Source: Piscinibacter sp. (GTDB lineage: Bacteria > Pseudomonadota > Gammaproteobacteria > Burkholderiales > Burkholderiaceae_C). Taken from it: a stretch of DNA of 64,000 bases. Each line of letters opens with the position of its first letter. The stretch's first letter is position 1. Below are positions 28,670-37,849 of the stretch, piece after piece. Position numbers and translations under genes: made by a program. Where the stretch lies: the NCBI GenBank assembly GCA_019635485.1, contig JAHBZL010000008.1, positions 62,001-126,000 on the forward strand. The letters run 5' to 3'. The notes beneath the pieces were generated by a model that saw only the letters and a program-made list of their open reading frames with translations, searched no databases and was not told the DNA's origin.

Positions 28670-29239
28670 TCACTTGCGGACCGAATCGAGCTCCCGCGGC
28701 AGCACGACCCCGAGCTCGACGGCGCGCGACTGGTACTTCGCCGCCATCGGCATCTGCCCCTGGTCGCGGTAGTGGCGCGAGAGTTCGTAGTTGGCCTCGG
28801 GGCCGCCGAGCGCGGCCGCGTAGTGCAGCCAGGCGAGGTAGCGCAGCGGCTCGGCGGCCACGTCCGCGCCGCCGTCGCGGTACGCATGGGCGATGCGCCC
28901 GGCCGCGGCGGCATCGGCCAGCAGCGCGCGCTCGGCATCGGCGCGCAGCGCCGGCAGCGCGGCGGCGGCCACGAAGGCATCACGCGGCAGGTTGACGTCC
29001 TTCGTCTCGAGCGCCGCGCGGGCCCGAGCCGCGGCCGCGCCGCGCGCCGCCACGTCGCCCGCGCCCGGCGCGCGCGGGAAGCGGCGGCGGTAGTCCCCCG
29101 CGAGGCGCACGATGTCGGCGGGCCAGGTGGCCGCGAGCACCTCCTCGCGCAGCAAGGCCTCCGGGTCCGGCGCCGCGGTGACGGACCCGGCCAGCATCGC
29201 ACTGCAAAGTCCCGCGGCAGCGATCACACGCCTGAACAT
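28670..29239 (-). CDS. Secreted helical protein, Sel1/TPR-like end
   Basis: A 189-aa protein with a Sec signal (about 1-23, IAAAGLCSAMLAGSVTAA). The mature part is all-helical and Ala/Arg-rich; near the C-terminus YLAWLHYAAALGGPEANYEL has the spacing of a Sel1-type repeat. It lies convergent with the PEP mutase family gene. No specific function can be given. Confidence 0.65.
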   Translation of the reverse strand: MFRRVIAAAGLCSAMLAGSVTAAPDPEALLREEVLAATWPADIVRLAGDYRRRFPRAPGAGDVAARGAAAARARAALETKDVNLPRDAFVAAAALPALRADAERALLADAAAAGRIAHAYRDGGADVAAEPLRYLAWLHYAAALGGPEANYELSRHYRDQGQMPMAAKYQSRAVELGVVLPRELDSVRK

Positions 29240-29339
29240 GAAGTCTCCTTCCGCAATCTCCGGCCGATTGTCGGGCCAGGCGGTGGGCCATGGTCGGCCG
29301 ATGCGTCGGTTGCACCGGTCCGACGGTTCGGGCACGATC

Positions 29340-29369
29340 GGCCCCGCAGTGCAGGGCTCCCGCGGGGCC
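29340..29369 (+). terminator. GC-rich hairpin with downstream TTTT
   Basis: GGCCCCGC and GCGGGGCC flank a 14-bp loop, with CTGTTTTACTTT immediately after. It resembles a Rho-independent terminator on the plus strand but lies only about 60 bp upstream of the dehydrogenase start with no plus-strand gene directly before it. It may stop read-through or act as a leader attenuator. Confidence 0.4.
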
Positions 29370-29429
29370 CTGTTTTACTTTCGGCGGCGCGCCCGGTGGG
29401 CGTACCTGCTGCTACGGAGATTGGGCACC

Positions 29430-30494
29430 ATGAACAAGACCTATCGCATTGCCGTGATCCCGGGCGACGGCATCGGCAAGGAGGTGATGCCCGAGGGCGT
29501 GCGCGTGCTCGAGGCCGCGGCGCGCCGCTTCGGCTTCGCGCTCGACCTCGTGCCGGTCGAGTGGGCCAGCTGCGACTACTACCAGCACCACGGCCAGATG
29601 ATGCCGGACGACTGGAAGGCGCGGCTGCAGCCGATGGACGCGCTGCTGTTCGGCGCCGTCGGCTGGCCGGCCACCGTGCCCGACCACGTGTCGCTGTGGG
29701 GCAGCCTGCTGAAGTTCCGGCGCGAGTTCGACCAGTACATCAACCTGCGCCCGGCGCGCCTGTTCGCCGGCGTGCCCTGCCCGCTGGCCGGCCGCCGCCC
29801 GGGCGACATCGACATGATGATCGTGCGCGAGAACACCGAGGGCGAGTACACCAACCTCGGCGGCGTGATGTTCGAGGGCACGGAGCGCGAGATCGTCGTG
29901 CAGGAGTCGGTGTTCAGCCGGCACGGCGCGCAGCGCGTGCTGAAGTACGCCTTCGAGCTGGCCCGGTCGCGCCCGCGCCGCACGCTCACGGCGGCCACCA
30001 AGAGCAACGGCATCGCGATCAGCATGCCGTGGTGGGACCGCGTGGTCGACGCGGTGCACGCCGGCTACCCGGAGGTCCGCGTCGACAAGCAGCACATCGA
30101 CATCCTGACCGCGCGCTTCGTGCTGCAGCCGCAGCGCTTCGACGTGGTGGTCGCGACCAACCTGTTCGGCGACATCCTGTCGGACCTGGGCCCCGCGTGC
30201 ACCGGCACGATCGGCCTTGCGCCGAGCGCGAACCTGAACCCGGAGCGCCGCTTTCCGAGCCTGTTCGAGCCCGTGCACGGCTCGGCACCGGACATCACCG
30301 GCCAGAAGATCGCCAACCCGATCGCGATGATCTGGAGCGCGGCGATGATGCTCGACTTCCTCGGCGAGCGGGCCGCGCACGACGCGATCGTCAAGGCCAT
30401 CGAGCGCATCCTCGTCGACGGGCCGCGCACGCGCGACCTGGGCGGCGAGGCCGACACCGCGGCGGTCGGCGCCGCGATCGCCGCGGCGCTCTGA
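29430..30494 (+). CDS. ttuC: Tartrate dehydrogenase/D-malate dehydrogenase
   Basis: A 354-aa member of the isocitrate/isopropylmalate dehydrogenase family, of the tartrate dehydrogenase/decarboxylase branch (TtuC, DmlA). Cytoplasmic and NAD-dependent with a divalent metal. Evidence: IAVIPGDGIGKEVMPEG at the N-terminus, the DHVSLWGSLLKFRREFDQYINLRP signature typical of this branch, IVRENTEGEYTNLGG, and NLFGDILSDLGP plus HGSAPDITGQ near the end. Start ATG follows ACGGAGATTGGGCACC. The neighbouring LysR and aldo/keto reductase genes are separate units, so the physiological substrate (L-tartrate, D-malate) is inferred from family only. Confidence 0.88.
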   Translation: MNKTYRIAVIPGDGIGKEVMPEGVRVLEAAARRFGFALDLVPVEWASCDYYQHHGQMMPDDWKARLQPMDALLFGAVGWPATVPDHVSLWGSLLKFRREFDQYINLRPARLFAGVPCPLAGRRPGDIDMMIVRENTEGEYTNLGGVMFEGTEREIVVQESVFSRHGAQRVLKYAFELARSRPRRTLTAATKSNGIAISMPWWDRVVDAVHAGYPEVRVDKQHIDILTARFVLQPQRFDVVVATNLFGDILSDLGPACTGTIGLAPSANLNPERRFPSLFEPVHGSAPDITGQKIANPIAMIWSAAMMLDFLGERAAHDAIVKAIERILVDGPRTRDLGGEADTAAVGAAIAAAL

Positions 30495-30506
30495 CGATCG
30501 CCGCAC

Positions 30507-31523
30507 TCAGTCCGCGTCCGGCAGCGGCGCGGCCGGGTGGACCAGCCCGGCCTCCCGCAGCTCGCGCCAGAAGGCGGCCGGCACCACCTCGGCCAGCGCG
30601 GCTCGGTCCTCCGCGATGCGCTCCGGCCGGCTGGCACCTGGAATGACCGCGGCCACGGCCGGGTGGGCGAGCGCGAACTGGAGCCCCGCGGCCTTCATGC
30701 TGATGCCGTGCCGGTCGGCGAGCGCCTTGATGCGCGCGACCCGGGCGAGGATCTCCGGCCGGGCGGGTGCGTATTCGAAGTTCGGCCCGCCCACCAGCGC
30801 ACCCGAGCTGTACGGGCCGCCGACCACGATGCCCAGGCCGCGCGCGGCGACTTCCGGCATCACGCGCTGCAGCGCGCGCTCGTGGTCGAGCAGCGTGTAG
30901 CGCCCGGCGAGCAGGAAGCCGTCCGGCCGCGGGCCCTCGAGGCCGAGCAGCAGCTCGATCGGCTCGACCCGGTTGACGCCCAGGCCCCAGGCCTGGATCA
31001 CGCCTTCGTCGCGCAGCCGGTCGAGGGTCTTGAAGGCGCCCCGGCGTGCGCTCTCGAACACGCCGAGCCACTCGTCGCCATAGAAGTCCTGCGCGACGTC
31101 GTGCACCCAGACGATCTCGATGCGGTCCGTCTTCAGGCGCTTCAGGCTGTCCTCGATCGAGCGCAGCGTCGCATCCGCGGAGTAGTCGTTGACGATGCGG
31201 TTCGGGCGGCCGTGCCGGAAGACGTCGCCCTTCTCGCCGAGGTCGCGCGTGCTCACGTCCTCGGTCTCGTCCAGGATCAGCCGGCCGACCTTGGTGCTGA
31301 TCACGTAGTCGTCGCGGCGCCGCCTGGCCAGCGCCTCGCCCATGCGGATCTCCGCGAGGCCGGCGCCGTAGAAGGGCGCGTTGTCGAAGTAGCGGATGCC
31401 GTCGTTCCAGGCGGCGTCCACCGTGGCGCGCGCCTCCGCTTCGGGGATGTCGCGGAACATGTTGCCCAGCGGGGCCGTTCCGAAGCCGAGCGTGCCGGGA
31501 GGAATGAGGTCCTGGAGTGCCAT
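30507..31523 (-). CDS. Aldo/keto reductase
   Basis: A 338-aa TIM-barrel NAD(P)-dependent oxidoreductase of the type acting on L-fucose, D-threo-aldoses or pyridoxal. The active site is visible: Asp in YFDNAPFYG with catalytic Tyr, Lys in VISTKVGRL, and His in IVWVHDV. The N-terminus GTLGFGTAPLGNMFRDIPE and late FALAHPAVAAVIPGAS are family blocks. The gene is convergent with the tartrate dehydrogenase gene and shares its upstream side with a 51-aa ORF and a LysR gene, the likely regulator. Confidence 0.87.
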   Translation of the reverse strand: MALQDLIPPGTLGFGTAPLGNMFRDIPEAEARATVDAAWNDGIRYFDNAPFYGAGLAEIRMGEALARRRRDDYVISTKVGRLILDETEDVSTRDLGEKGDVFRHGRPNRIVNDYSADATLRSIEDSLKRLKTDRIEIVWVHDVAQDFYGDEWLGVFESARRGAFKTLDRLRDEGVIQAWGLGVNRVEPIELLLGLEGPRPDGFLLAGRYTLLDHERALQRVMPEVAARGLGIVVGGPYSSGALVGGPNFEYAPARPEILARVARIKALADRHGISMKAAGLQFALAHPAVAAVIPGASRPERIAEDRAALAEVVPAAFWRELREAGLVHPAAPLPDAD

Positions 31524-31583
31524 GGGAGTTTCCTTTCGGGGAGATGAGTGGCGGGAGGAATTCGGGGCGGCGAGCGGCGGGGC

Positions 31584-31739
31584 CTAGCGCCGCGGCGTGT
31601 CCCGGCGGGCCGGGCCGAATGCGGGGCCGGCCTCGCCGAACGCCAGGTCGGGCAGGGCGCGCTCGTCGGCCCACAACCGGGCCGGTTCGCCGTTCAGCAG
31701 GCGGGCGAGGCGGATCAGCAGGGTCAGGATCTTGGACAT
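31584..31739 (-). CDS. Small 51-aa hypothetical protein
   Basis: A 51-aa peptide starting MSKILTLLIRLARLLNGEPARL, a short amphipathic or membrane-associating helix followed by a polar tail. It has a strong Shine-Dalgarno (AGAAGGAG, 5-6 bp before ATG), which is the main reason to believe it. It lies upstream of and in line with the aldo/keto reductase gene, 60 bp apart, so they may be co-transcribed. No family recognised. Confidence 0.45.
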   Translation of the reverse strand: MSKILTLLIRLARLLNGEPARLWADERALPDLAFGEAGPAFGPARRDTPRR

Positions 31740-31835
31740 GCGCGGCTCCTTCTGTGGATGCGATCTTGGCCGCGCAGGCGCATTCAAGCCACTTTATTTG
31801 CTCGATACAAGATATTCACATGGCATGATGACTGG

Positions 31836-32783
31836 ATGCGCCACGACCTCAACCTGCTGCCGGTCTTCCTGGTGCTGATGGAGGAGCGCAGCGTGACCCG
31901 CGCGGCCGAGCGGCTGGGGATCACGCAGCCGGCGCTCTCGAACGCGCTGGCGCGGCTGCGCGCGATGCTGCTGGACCCGCTGTTCGTGCGCGAGCGCTAC
32001 GGCATGCGGCCGACGCCGAAGGCCGAGCAGCTCGCGCCGGTGATCGCCGGCGCGCTGGCGGCGCTCGACGACGTGGTGCGCGGCCAGCAGGCGTTCGACC
32101 CGGCCAGCGCGGCGCAGGCATTCACGCTGGCGCCGAACAGCTACGTCGAGTTCGTGCTGATGCCCGCCGTCGTCGCGCGGCTGCGCGAACGGGCCCCGGG
32201 CGTCGGCCTGCGCCTGGCACCCTTCGGCAGCGACCTGGCCGAGACCGGCGTGACCTCGGGCACCACGGCGCTGGCGCTGGGCCGCATCGTCGACCCGCCG
32301 GACAACGTGATCGTGCAGCACCTGATGGACGACGGGCTGGCCTGCGTGGTCCGCGCCGACCATCCGCAGGTTGGCCAGAAACTCACGACGCGGCAGTACG
32401 AGCGCCTGCGGCACGTCAACGTGCTGCCGCCGGGCCGCCTGCGCGCCGGGTTGTTCCAGGCCCTGGAGCGGCAGGGGTTGCGCCGCGAGGTGGCCGTGTC
32501 GGTGACCCACTTCCTCGCCGTTCCCGAGATGGTGGCGGTGTCGGACTACTGCGCCACGCTGCCGAGCCTGATCTGCCGCCGCCTGGCGCGGGACCGGCGG
32601 CTGAAGATCGTGCCGGCGCCGGTCGACCTCGGGACTTTCCCGGTGCAGATGGCCTGGCATGTCCGCTACCGCCACGACCCGGCCCATCTCTGGCTGCGCA
32701 CGCTGATCGCCGAGGTCGTGCAGGACACCGCCGCGGCGCCCGCGCCCGCCCGGGCACGCCGGGCCGGCGGCGCGGCGCTGTAA
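31836..32783 (+). CDS. LysR-family transcriptional regulator
   Basis: A 315-aa regulator. The N-terminal winged helix is clear (LNLLPVFLVLMEERSVTRAAERLGITQPALSNALARLR), followed by a LysR effector-binding domain (about 90-300). The helix variant with LLDPLFVRE and a YGMRPTPKAEQ hinge is the NodD/LeuO-like branch. The gap to the left carries an AT-rich stretch around 31793-31818 (TTTATTTG, ATACAAGAT) that could hold LysR boxes. Divergent from the 51-aa ORF and aldo/keto reductase, it probably controls them. The inducer is unknown. Confidence 0.9.
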   Translation: MRHDLNLLPVFLVLMEERSVTRAAERLGITQPALSNALARLRAMLLDPLFVRERYGMRPTPKAEQLAPVIAGALAALDDVVRGQQAFDPASAAQAFTLAPNSYVEFVLMPAVVARLRERAPGVGLRLAPFGSDLAETGVTSGTTALALGRIVDPPDNVIVQHLMDDGLACVVRADHPQVGQKLTTRQYERLRHVNVLPPGRLRAGLFQALERQGLRREVAVSVTHFLAVPEMVAVSDYCATLPSLICRRLARDRRLKIVPAPVDLGTFPVQMAWHVRYRHDPAHLWLRTLIAEVVQDTAAAPAPARARRAGGAAL

Positions 32784-32881
32784 CGCCGGGCGGGGACCGT
32801 CGACTCCACAGCGTGGCGCGCGTTTGCCCGCCACCGCCCGCGGCGTTGGGCCCGGGACGTGAACCCGTACCAGGAGTCGAG

Positions 32882-34030
32882 ATGAATGCACCAACGAGCC
32901 GCCGCCGGCTGCTCCTTTCCCTGAGCGTGGCCGCCGGGACGGCGGCCGTCGGCGTCCCCGCGCTGGCGCACGGCGAACGCGGAAACGACCGCGACGAGGA
33001 CGACGGCTTCCGCCAGGGCAAGCTGTTCATGAGCACCAACGCCGTCGCCGGCAACGTGCTGCAGGTATTCGCCCGCGCCCCGCAGGGGCCGGCGAGCCTG
33101 ATCGCCAGCCTGCCCACCGGCGGGCAGGGCACCGGCGGTGGCCTCGGCTCGCAGGGCGCCGTCGCGCTCAGCACCAGCGGCCGCTACCTGTTCGTCGTCA
33201 ACGCCGGCTCGCACTCGGTCTCGACCTTCCGGCTCGGCCGGCGCGGTGCCGAGCTGGTGTCCACCGTGCCGTCCGGCGGCAGCACGCCGACCAGCGTGGC
33301 CGAAAGCGACGGCCTGGTCTACGTGCTGAACGCGCCCGCGGCCGGCATCGGCAACGTGGTCGCCGGCTTCCGCAATGAAGGCGGCATGCTCCGGCCGCTG
33401 GCCGACGGCACGCGGGCGCTGGCGGACCGTTCCGCGCCCGCGCAGGTCGGCTTCGACGCGGACGGCGAGCTGCTCGTGATCAGCGAGCGCGCCGCGACGC
33501 AGCTGGTCGCGTACCGTGTGCGCCGGCACGGCGAGCTCGAGCTCGAGCCGACCGTCATGCCCTCGCCGGGTGCGACGCCGTTCGGCTTCGGCATCACGCG
33601 GCGCAACGTGCTGGTGGTCTCGGAGGCCGGCACGAGCAGCGCCTCCTCGTACCGCATCGGCGAGCGGCGCGGTGCGCCGCTGCAGCTGGTCAGCCCGGCG
33701 GTGGCCAACGGCCAGGGCGCCGCCTGCTGGATCGCGGTGACGCCGAACGGGCGCTTCGCGTACTCGGCCAACGCCGCGGCCAGCAACGTCAGCAGCTATG
33801 CCATCGACGTGCAAGGTGCGCTCACGCTGCTCGCGGCGCAGGCCGGCTTCACGTCGGGCAACGGGGCGCTGGACATGGCGGTCACGCCGGACGGGCGGCA
33901 ACTGCACGTGTTCGCGTCGCGCGCGCCGCAGCAGATCGTGTCGTTCACGATCGCGCCGGACGGCGGCCTGACGCGGATCGGCGTGCTCGGCGGCATCACG
34001 CCCGGCTCGGCCGGCCTCGTCGCGAACTAG
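32882..34030 (+). CDS. Secreted lactonase-like seven-bladed beta-propeller protein
   Basis: A 382-aa protein with an N-terminal Arg-rich export signal (SRRRLLLSLSVAAG, Tat-like; cleavage near PALA) and a beta-propeller of the 6-phosphogluconolactonase/YncE type. Blade repeats such as GRYLFVVNAGSHSVSTFRL, GNVVAGFRNEGGMLRPLADG, NGRFAYSANAAASNVSSYAI and DGRQLHVF are visible. Export makes a housekeeping 6-phosphogluconolactonase role unlikely. The ATG at 32882 is preceded by GGAGTCGAG. It stands alone. Confidence 0.85.
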   Translation: MNAPTSRRRLLLSLSVAAGTAAVGVPALAHGERGNDRDEDDGFRQGKLFMSTNAVAGNVLQVFARAPQGPASLIASLPTGGQGTGGGLGSQGAVALSTSGRYLFVVNAGSHSVSTFRLGRRGAELVSTVPSGGSTPTSVAESDGLVYVLNAPAAGIGNVVAGFRNEGGMLRPLADGTRALADRSAPAQVGFDADGELLVISERAATQLVAYRVRRHGELELEPTVMPSPGATPFGFGITRRNVLVVSEAGTSSASSYRIGERRGAPLQLVSPAVANGQGAACWIAVTPNGRFAYSANAAASNVSSYAIDVQGALTLLAAQAGFTSGNGALDMAVTPDGRQLHVFASRAPQQIVSFTIAPDGGLTRIGVLGGITPGSAGLVAN

Positions 34031-34046
34031 CGCGGCGAACCTCGCC

Positions 34047-34074
34047 GGCGGCCGGCACACGGACGCCGGCCGCC
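34047..34074 (+). terminator. Strong hairpin after the propeller gene
   Basis: GGCGGCCGGC and its exact complement GCCGGCCGCC are separated by 8 bp, 16 bp after the propeller-gene stop. There is no T run, so it may be a Rho-assisted terminator or an mRNA 3'-end stabiliser. Confidence 0.45.
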
Positions 34075-34156
34075 GCCGGACGCGCCGCAGGCAGGGGATG
34101 CCCGCGGCCGCAGGCCTGCGCTATAACCCGCCCGCCGCAAAACGGGGAAGCGAACG

Positions 34157-36100
34157 ATGGCCACCGGTCTGCTCAAGGCACTGGGTCTGAAGAAACAGGG
34201 CGTGACGCCGGGAGCCGGCGCCGCGCCCGGCCTGATGCCGCGCCGTGCGGCCGGGCAACCGGCCAGCGTGTCGGCGGCGGACGCGCCGCTGCCGTCGCCG
34301 GACGCGGACGACTACGGCCCGCTGGAAGCTCCCAAGCCCAAGATGCCCTTCCTGGACCCGAGCAGCCCCGAGATGAGGGATCTCATCATGAAGGGCGTGC
34401 TCGAGCAGGCCGAGAAGGACAAGAAGGCGGCCGAGCAGGCGCTGGCGACCCTCAACAAGCAGCTCGCCGCGGTCAAGGCCTATGTCGCCGCGATCCCCGA
34501 CGACGAACTGCGCCGCGCCAGCTACGCGACCATCATGGCCGAGGTGCGCAAGCGCTTCCCGGAGGCCGCCGGGCTGTCGCAGTGGGTCAAGGAAACCTCG
34601 ATCAAGGTGCCGAGCCTGAAGGGCCAGCTGCCGTCGCCGAAGGCGCTGATGGGCGTCGTCGAGTCGGTGGTGAAGTCGCGCGGCGCGGAGCTGGGCTGGT
34701 CGCTGTCGACCGGCAAGGACCTGATGAGCGTGAACACCGACCGCCTGCTCGCGGCCTACATGTCCGAGCTGCCGGCCGGCGTCAGCGTGAAGATCGCCGG
34801 CGGCGTCGTGCAGTTGACGCGCGAGGGCGCTGCGGTGTCGGTCAAGACCACGGACGTCGAGGTGGACGCGAACGCCGGCAAGGGCGGCGCCGGGCTGAAG
34901 CTGAAGACCGCCGATTTCGGCATCGAGGTCTCTAACCCCGGCTGGAAGGAGTTCGATCCGCAGCTGCGCGGCCGCTGGGAGAAGATCTCCGACGCCGCCA
35001 GTGTCGTGCTGAAGCTGAAGGCCGCGCGCGACGAGGCCAAGCTCGAGCTGGAGCGCAAGAAGAGCAACGGCGAGGAGATCACCGCCGATCTGACGGCCAA
35101 CTTCGAGAAGCGCGAGGCCGCATTCAACCTGGGCTGGAAGAAGCTGCAGGAACGCATCACGGCCACGGCGACGGGGTCGGAGGAGAAGATCACCGCGAGC
35201 ATCGCCTACCTGAAGGAGGACAAGGCGAACAAGGCCAACGTCCAGGCGGGTGTCGATGCCGAGGTCGACCTGAAGGCGCTGCAGGGCCAGCTGAAGGCCT
35301 ACTACGCGAGTCCCTCGCTCGAGGCCGTGCTGAAGGTGGCCGCGGCCGCCGACAAGGTCTCGGCCCGGCTCGAGCTGACCGCGGTGAAGACCGGCGTCGT
35401 CGTGACCGCGGCCTTCGAGCAGGCGCTGGACGAGACCAAGGCGGCGCTCGAGGTCATGCTGCGCGAAGGCAACACCAAGGTTGCCGCCGAGCTGAAGAAG
35501 AAGGCCGACGACCTGACCGCCAAGGTCAAGCTCGTGCACGAGCACAAGGACCTGAAGCTGGCCGCCGAGCTCGAGAAGACGCTCAAGGAAGTGCGCGGCA
35601 GCCTGGAGGTCGAATACAAGAAGGGCCAGGCGACGCTCAAGGCGGGCGCCGGCGGATCGAGCACCGGCGAGGTGAGCGGCAAGGTGCAGATCGACATCGC
35701 GCTGCAGGACGGCCGGACCTTCGTCAGCGAGGGCGACAAGCTGTCCTTCGCCGCCAATGTCTCGAACAAGGGCTACAAGTTCGAGGTCGCGTTCTCGATG
35801 GGCGAGCCGGTGGACCCGGGCAGCCTGCAGGACCTGTTCGGCGACGCGGACCGCCAGATCAAGGAGCTCTACCGCCTGGCCGGCGACAAGGGCGTGCGCA
35901 GCATCGAGGATGCGGCGGCGCTGAACCGCAAGCTGCAGGAGGTGATGGCGCCGGTCAAGGCCACCGCGGGCAAGGTCAAGACCCTGCGCAAGAAGACCGA
36001 GATCGCGGCCAGCTTCGGCTTCAGCATCGAAGGCGAGTGGCCGGCGGGCGGCCGGGCGGCGCCGCCGGCGGCGATGTTCGGCGCCAAGATCATGTTCTGA
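34157..36100 (+). CDS. Unrecognised 647-aa coiled-coil and beta-rich protein
   Basis: I recognise no family. There is no signal peptide. Residues about 1-65 are Pro/Ala-rich and flexible. About 70-110 is a charged helix (LEQAEKDKKAAEQAL). About 205-260 alternates hydrophobic and polar residues as beta strands (VSVKIAGGVVQLTREG, VSVKTTDVEVDA). Long Lys/Glu/Ala coiled-coil stretches follow from about 280 to 500. The last 130 residues are again strand-like (KLSFAANVSNKGYKFEVAFSM) and the protein ends in AMFGAKIMF, a terminal-Phe pattern like an outer-membrane strand. ATG follows GGGGAAGCGAACG. It lies alone between the propeller gene and a convergent chemoreceptor. A structural or surface role is only a guess. 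Confidence 0.8.
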   Translation: MATGLLKALGLKKQGVTPGAGAAPGLMPRRAAGQPASVSAADAPLPSPDADDYGPLEAPKPKMPFLDPSSPEMRDLIMKGVLEQAEKDKKAAEQALATLNKQLAAVKAYVAAIPDDELRRASYATIMAEVRKRFPEAAGLSQWVKETSIKVPSLKGQLPSPKALMGVVESVVKSRGAELGWSLSTGKDLMSVNTDRLLAAYMSELPAGVSVKIAGGVVQLTREGAAVSVKTTDVEVDANAGKGGAGLKLKTADFGIEVSNPGWKEFDPQLRGRWEKISDAASVVLKLKAARDEAKLELERKKSNGEEITADLTANFEKREAAFNLGWKKLQERITATATGSEEKITASIAYLKEDKANKANVQAGVDAEVDLKALQGQLKAYYASPSLEAVLKVAAAADKVSARLELTAVKTGVVVTAAFEQALDETKAALEVMLREGNTKVAAELKKKADDLTAKVKLVHEHKDLKLAAELEKTLKEVRGSLEVEYKKGQATLKAGAGGSSTGEVSGKVQIDIALQDGRTFVSEGDKLSFAANVSNKGYKFEVAFSMGEPVDPGSLQDLFGDADRQIKELYRLAGDKGVRSIEDAAALNRKLQEVMAPVKATAGKVKTLRKKTEIAASFGFSIEGEWPAGGRAAPPAAMFGAKIMF

Positions 36101-36108
36101 GCGGGCGC

Positions 36109-36127
36109 CGCGGCGGGAGCCGCCGCG
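36109..36127. terminator. Shared hairpin between convergent genes
   Basis: CGCGGCGG and CCGCCGCG form a perfect 8-bp stem with a 3-bp loop in the 33-bp gap between the 647-aa gene and the chemoreceptor gene, which converge here. It could serve both strands, although neither side has a T run. Confidence 0.4.
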
Positions 36128-36133
36128 ACCTGC

Positions 36134-37705
36134 TCAGGCCGGCACCTCGGCGCCGACGCGGAACACCGACACCAGTTGCGCCAGCTCGGCCGCCTGGCGC
36201 CGCAGCTGCTCCGCCGCCGCGGCGCTCTGCTCGACCAGCGCGGCGTTCTGCTGGGTGGCCTCGTCGATCTGCGCCATCGCTTCGCCGACCTGGCTCACGC
36301 CGGTGCTCTGTTCCGCGCTCGCGGTCTTGATCTCGGCCACCACCGTGTCGACGCGCCGGATCGCGTCGATCACTTCCTGCATCGTCGTGCCCGCGTCCTG
36401 CACGCGCGCGGTGCCGGCCTGGACCTGTTCCGCGCTGGCGGTGATCAGGCGCTTGATGTCGCGCGCCGCCTCGGCGCTGCGGTGGGCCAGCGTGCGCACC
36501 TCGTGCGCGACGATCGAGAAGCCGCGGCCCTGCTCGCCGGCGCGGGCCGCCTCGACGGCGGCGTTCAGCGCGAGGATGTTGGTCTGGAACGCGATGCCGT
36601 CGATGACGCCGGTGATGTCCAGGATGCGCTGCGAGCTGGTGTTGATCTCGCCCATCGTGTCGATCACCTGCTTGACGGCGTCGCCGCCGCGCACCGCCAC
36701 CTCGCGCGCATCGATGGCCAGGCCGTTGGCGCGGCGGGCGTGGTCCGCGTTGTTGCGCACGGTGGCGCCGAGTTCGTCCATCGTCGCCGCGGTCTCCTGC
36801 AGCGCGCTGGCCTGCAGTTCGGTGCGGCGGCTCAGGTCGGAGTTGCCCATCGCGATCTCGCGCGTGCCGGTGGCGATCGAGTCGCTTCCTTCGCGCACCT
36901 TGCGCACGATGCGGTCCAGGCTGGAGGTCATCGAGCCGAGCGCCGTCAGCAGCGTGGCCAGCTCGTCGCGGCCCTGCGGCGCCGCGCCGAGCGTCAGGTC
37001 GCCGGCCGCCACGGCCTGGGCGACCTGCACGGCCTCGCCGATCGGCCGCACGATCGAGCGGTGGATCGCCACCGCGGTGGCCAGCGCGAGCAGCAGCGCG
37101 GCCGCGCCGATGCCGATCATCCACAGGCGTTGCTGCTCGGCGTGCTCGAGGCTGGCGGCCACGATGGCCTGGCCGCGCGCCTGCGTGTACTCCTCGTACG
37201 CGGCCGCGGCGCGGTCGAGTTCGGCAAGCAAGGGTGCGCAGTCCTGCGCCAGCTTCGCGGCCGCCTCGGCCTTGCGGCCATTGCGCGCCAGGTCGACGAT
37301 CGCCAGCGCGACCGGCTCGTAGCGCTTCTCCACTTCGGCGATGTGCGCGATCAGCCGGCGCGCCTCGTCGTTGGCGTCGCTGCGGGGACCGGCCAGACGC
37401 TGCAGTTCCGCGAGTTCGGCCTGGGCCTGGGCGTGTGCCCGGGCCGCCGCTTCCGCTTCGCGTTCGATCGCGCCGCGGTCCTCGAACACGACCATGTTGC
37501 GCGCTGCGATCGCGCGGCGCTCGATCGCGAGGTGCATGTGCGCGGCACGCGCGGCGCGCGCCTGGATGCCCTGCACGTACGAGCGCAGGCGCCCGTTCGA
37601 GGCCGACAGGTCGATGACCGCGGTGGTGGCTACCGCGAGAATCATGAATGACAGCGTCGCGAAGCCGATGATCAAACGCTTGCCGATGGTGAGTCTGGAG
37701 ATCAT
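36134..37705 (-). CDS. Methyl-accepting chemotaxis protein
   Basis: A 523-aa inner-membrane chemoreceptor. TM1 is about residues 10-32, a four-helix-bundle periplasmic domain about 33-190, TM2 about 193-213, HAMP about 214-268, then a signalling coiled coil. The hairpin tip is clear ([26 protein letters not shown]). Most receptors have FAVVA-EVR at this point, so the serine/isoleucine form is slightly unusual. No CheB/CheR-binding pentapeptide is present; the C-terminus is [10 protein letters not shown]. The upstream FliA-like promoter suggests expression with flagellar genes. No che genes are nearby. Confidence 0.92.
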   Translation of the reverse strand: MISRLTIGKRLIIGFATLSFMILAVATTAVIDLSASNGRLRSYVQGIQARAARAAHMHLAIERRAIAARNMVVFEDRGAIEREAEAAARAHAQAQAELAELQRLAGPRSDANDEARRLIAHIAEVEKRYEPVALAIVDLARNGRKAEAAAKLAQDCAPLLAELDRAAAAYEEYTQARGQAIVAASLEHAEQQRLWMIGIGAAALLLALATAVAIHRSIVRPIGEAVQVAQAVAAGDLTLGAAPQGRDELATLLTALGSMTSSLDRIVRKVREGSDSIATGTREIAMGNSDLSRRTELQASALQETAATMDELGATVRNNADHARRANGLAIDAREVAVRGGDAVKQVIDTMGEINTSSQRILDITGVIDGIAFQTNILALNAAVEAARAGEQGRGFSIVAHEVRTLAHRSAEAARDIKRLITASAEQVQAGTARVQDAGTTMQEVIDAIRRVDTVVAEIKTASAEQSTGVSQVGEAMAQIDEATQQNAALVEQSAAAAEQLRRQAAELAQLVSVFRVGAEVPA

Positions 37706-37747
37706 TTATCGCTCTTCCTCAGGTCGCAGAGCACCCGTACGGCGGGT

Positions 37748-37774
37748 TTGTCGGCCGAATCCGGAAGGGCTTGA
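37748..37774 (-). promoter_or_regulatory. FliA (sigma-28) type promoter for the chemoreceptor
   Basis: Read on the minus strand, TCAA is followed after exactly 15 bp by GCCGACAA, close to the sigma-28 consensus TAAA-N15-GCCGATAA, with one mismatch in each element. It lies 43 bp upstream of the chemoreceptor ATG, a proper distance. Confidence 0.55.
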
Positions 37775-37849
37775 GCGGATCAATGTGACCGTTCTCCCGG
37801 CCGCGGGGGCGACCGGTATCGGCGGTGCGCGCGGCGCGCGAAGCGGCCA

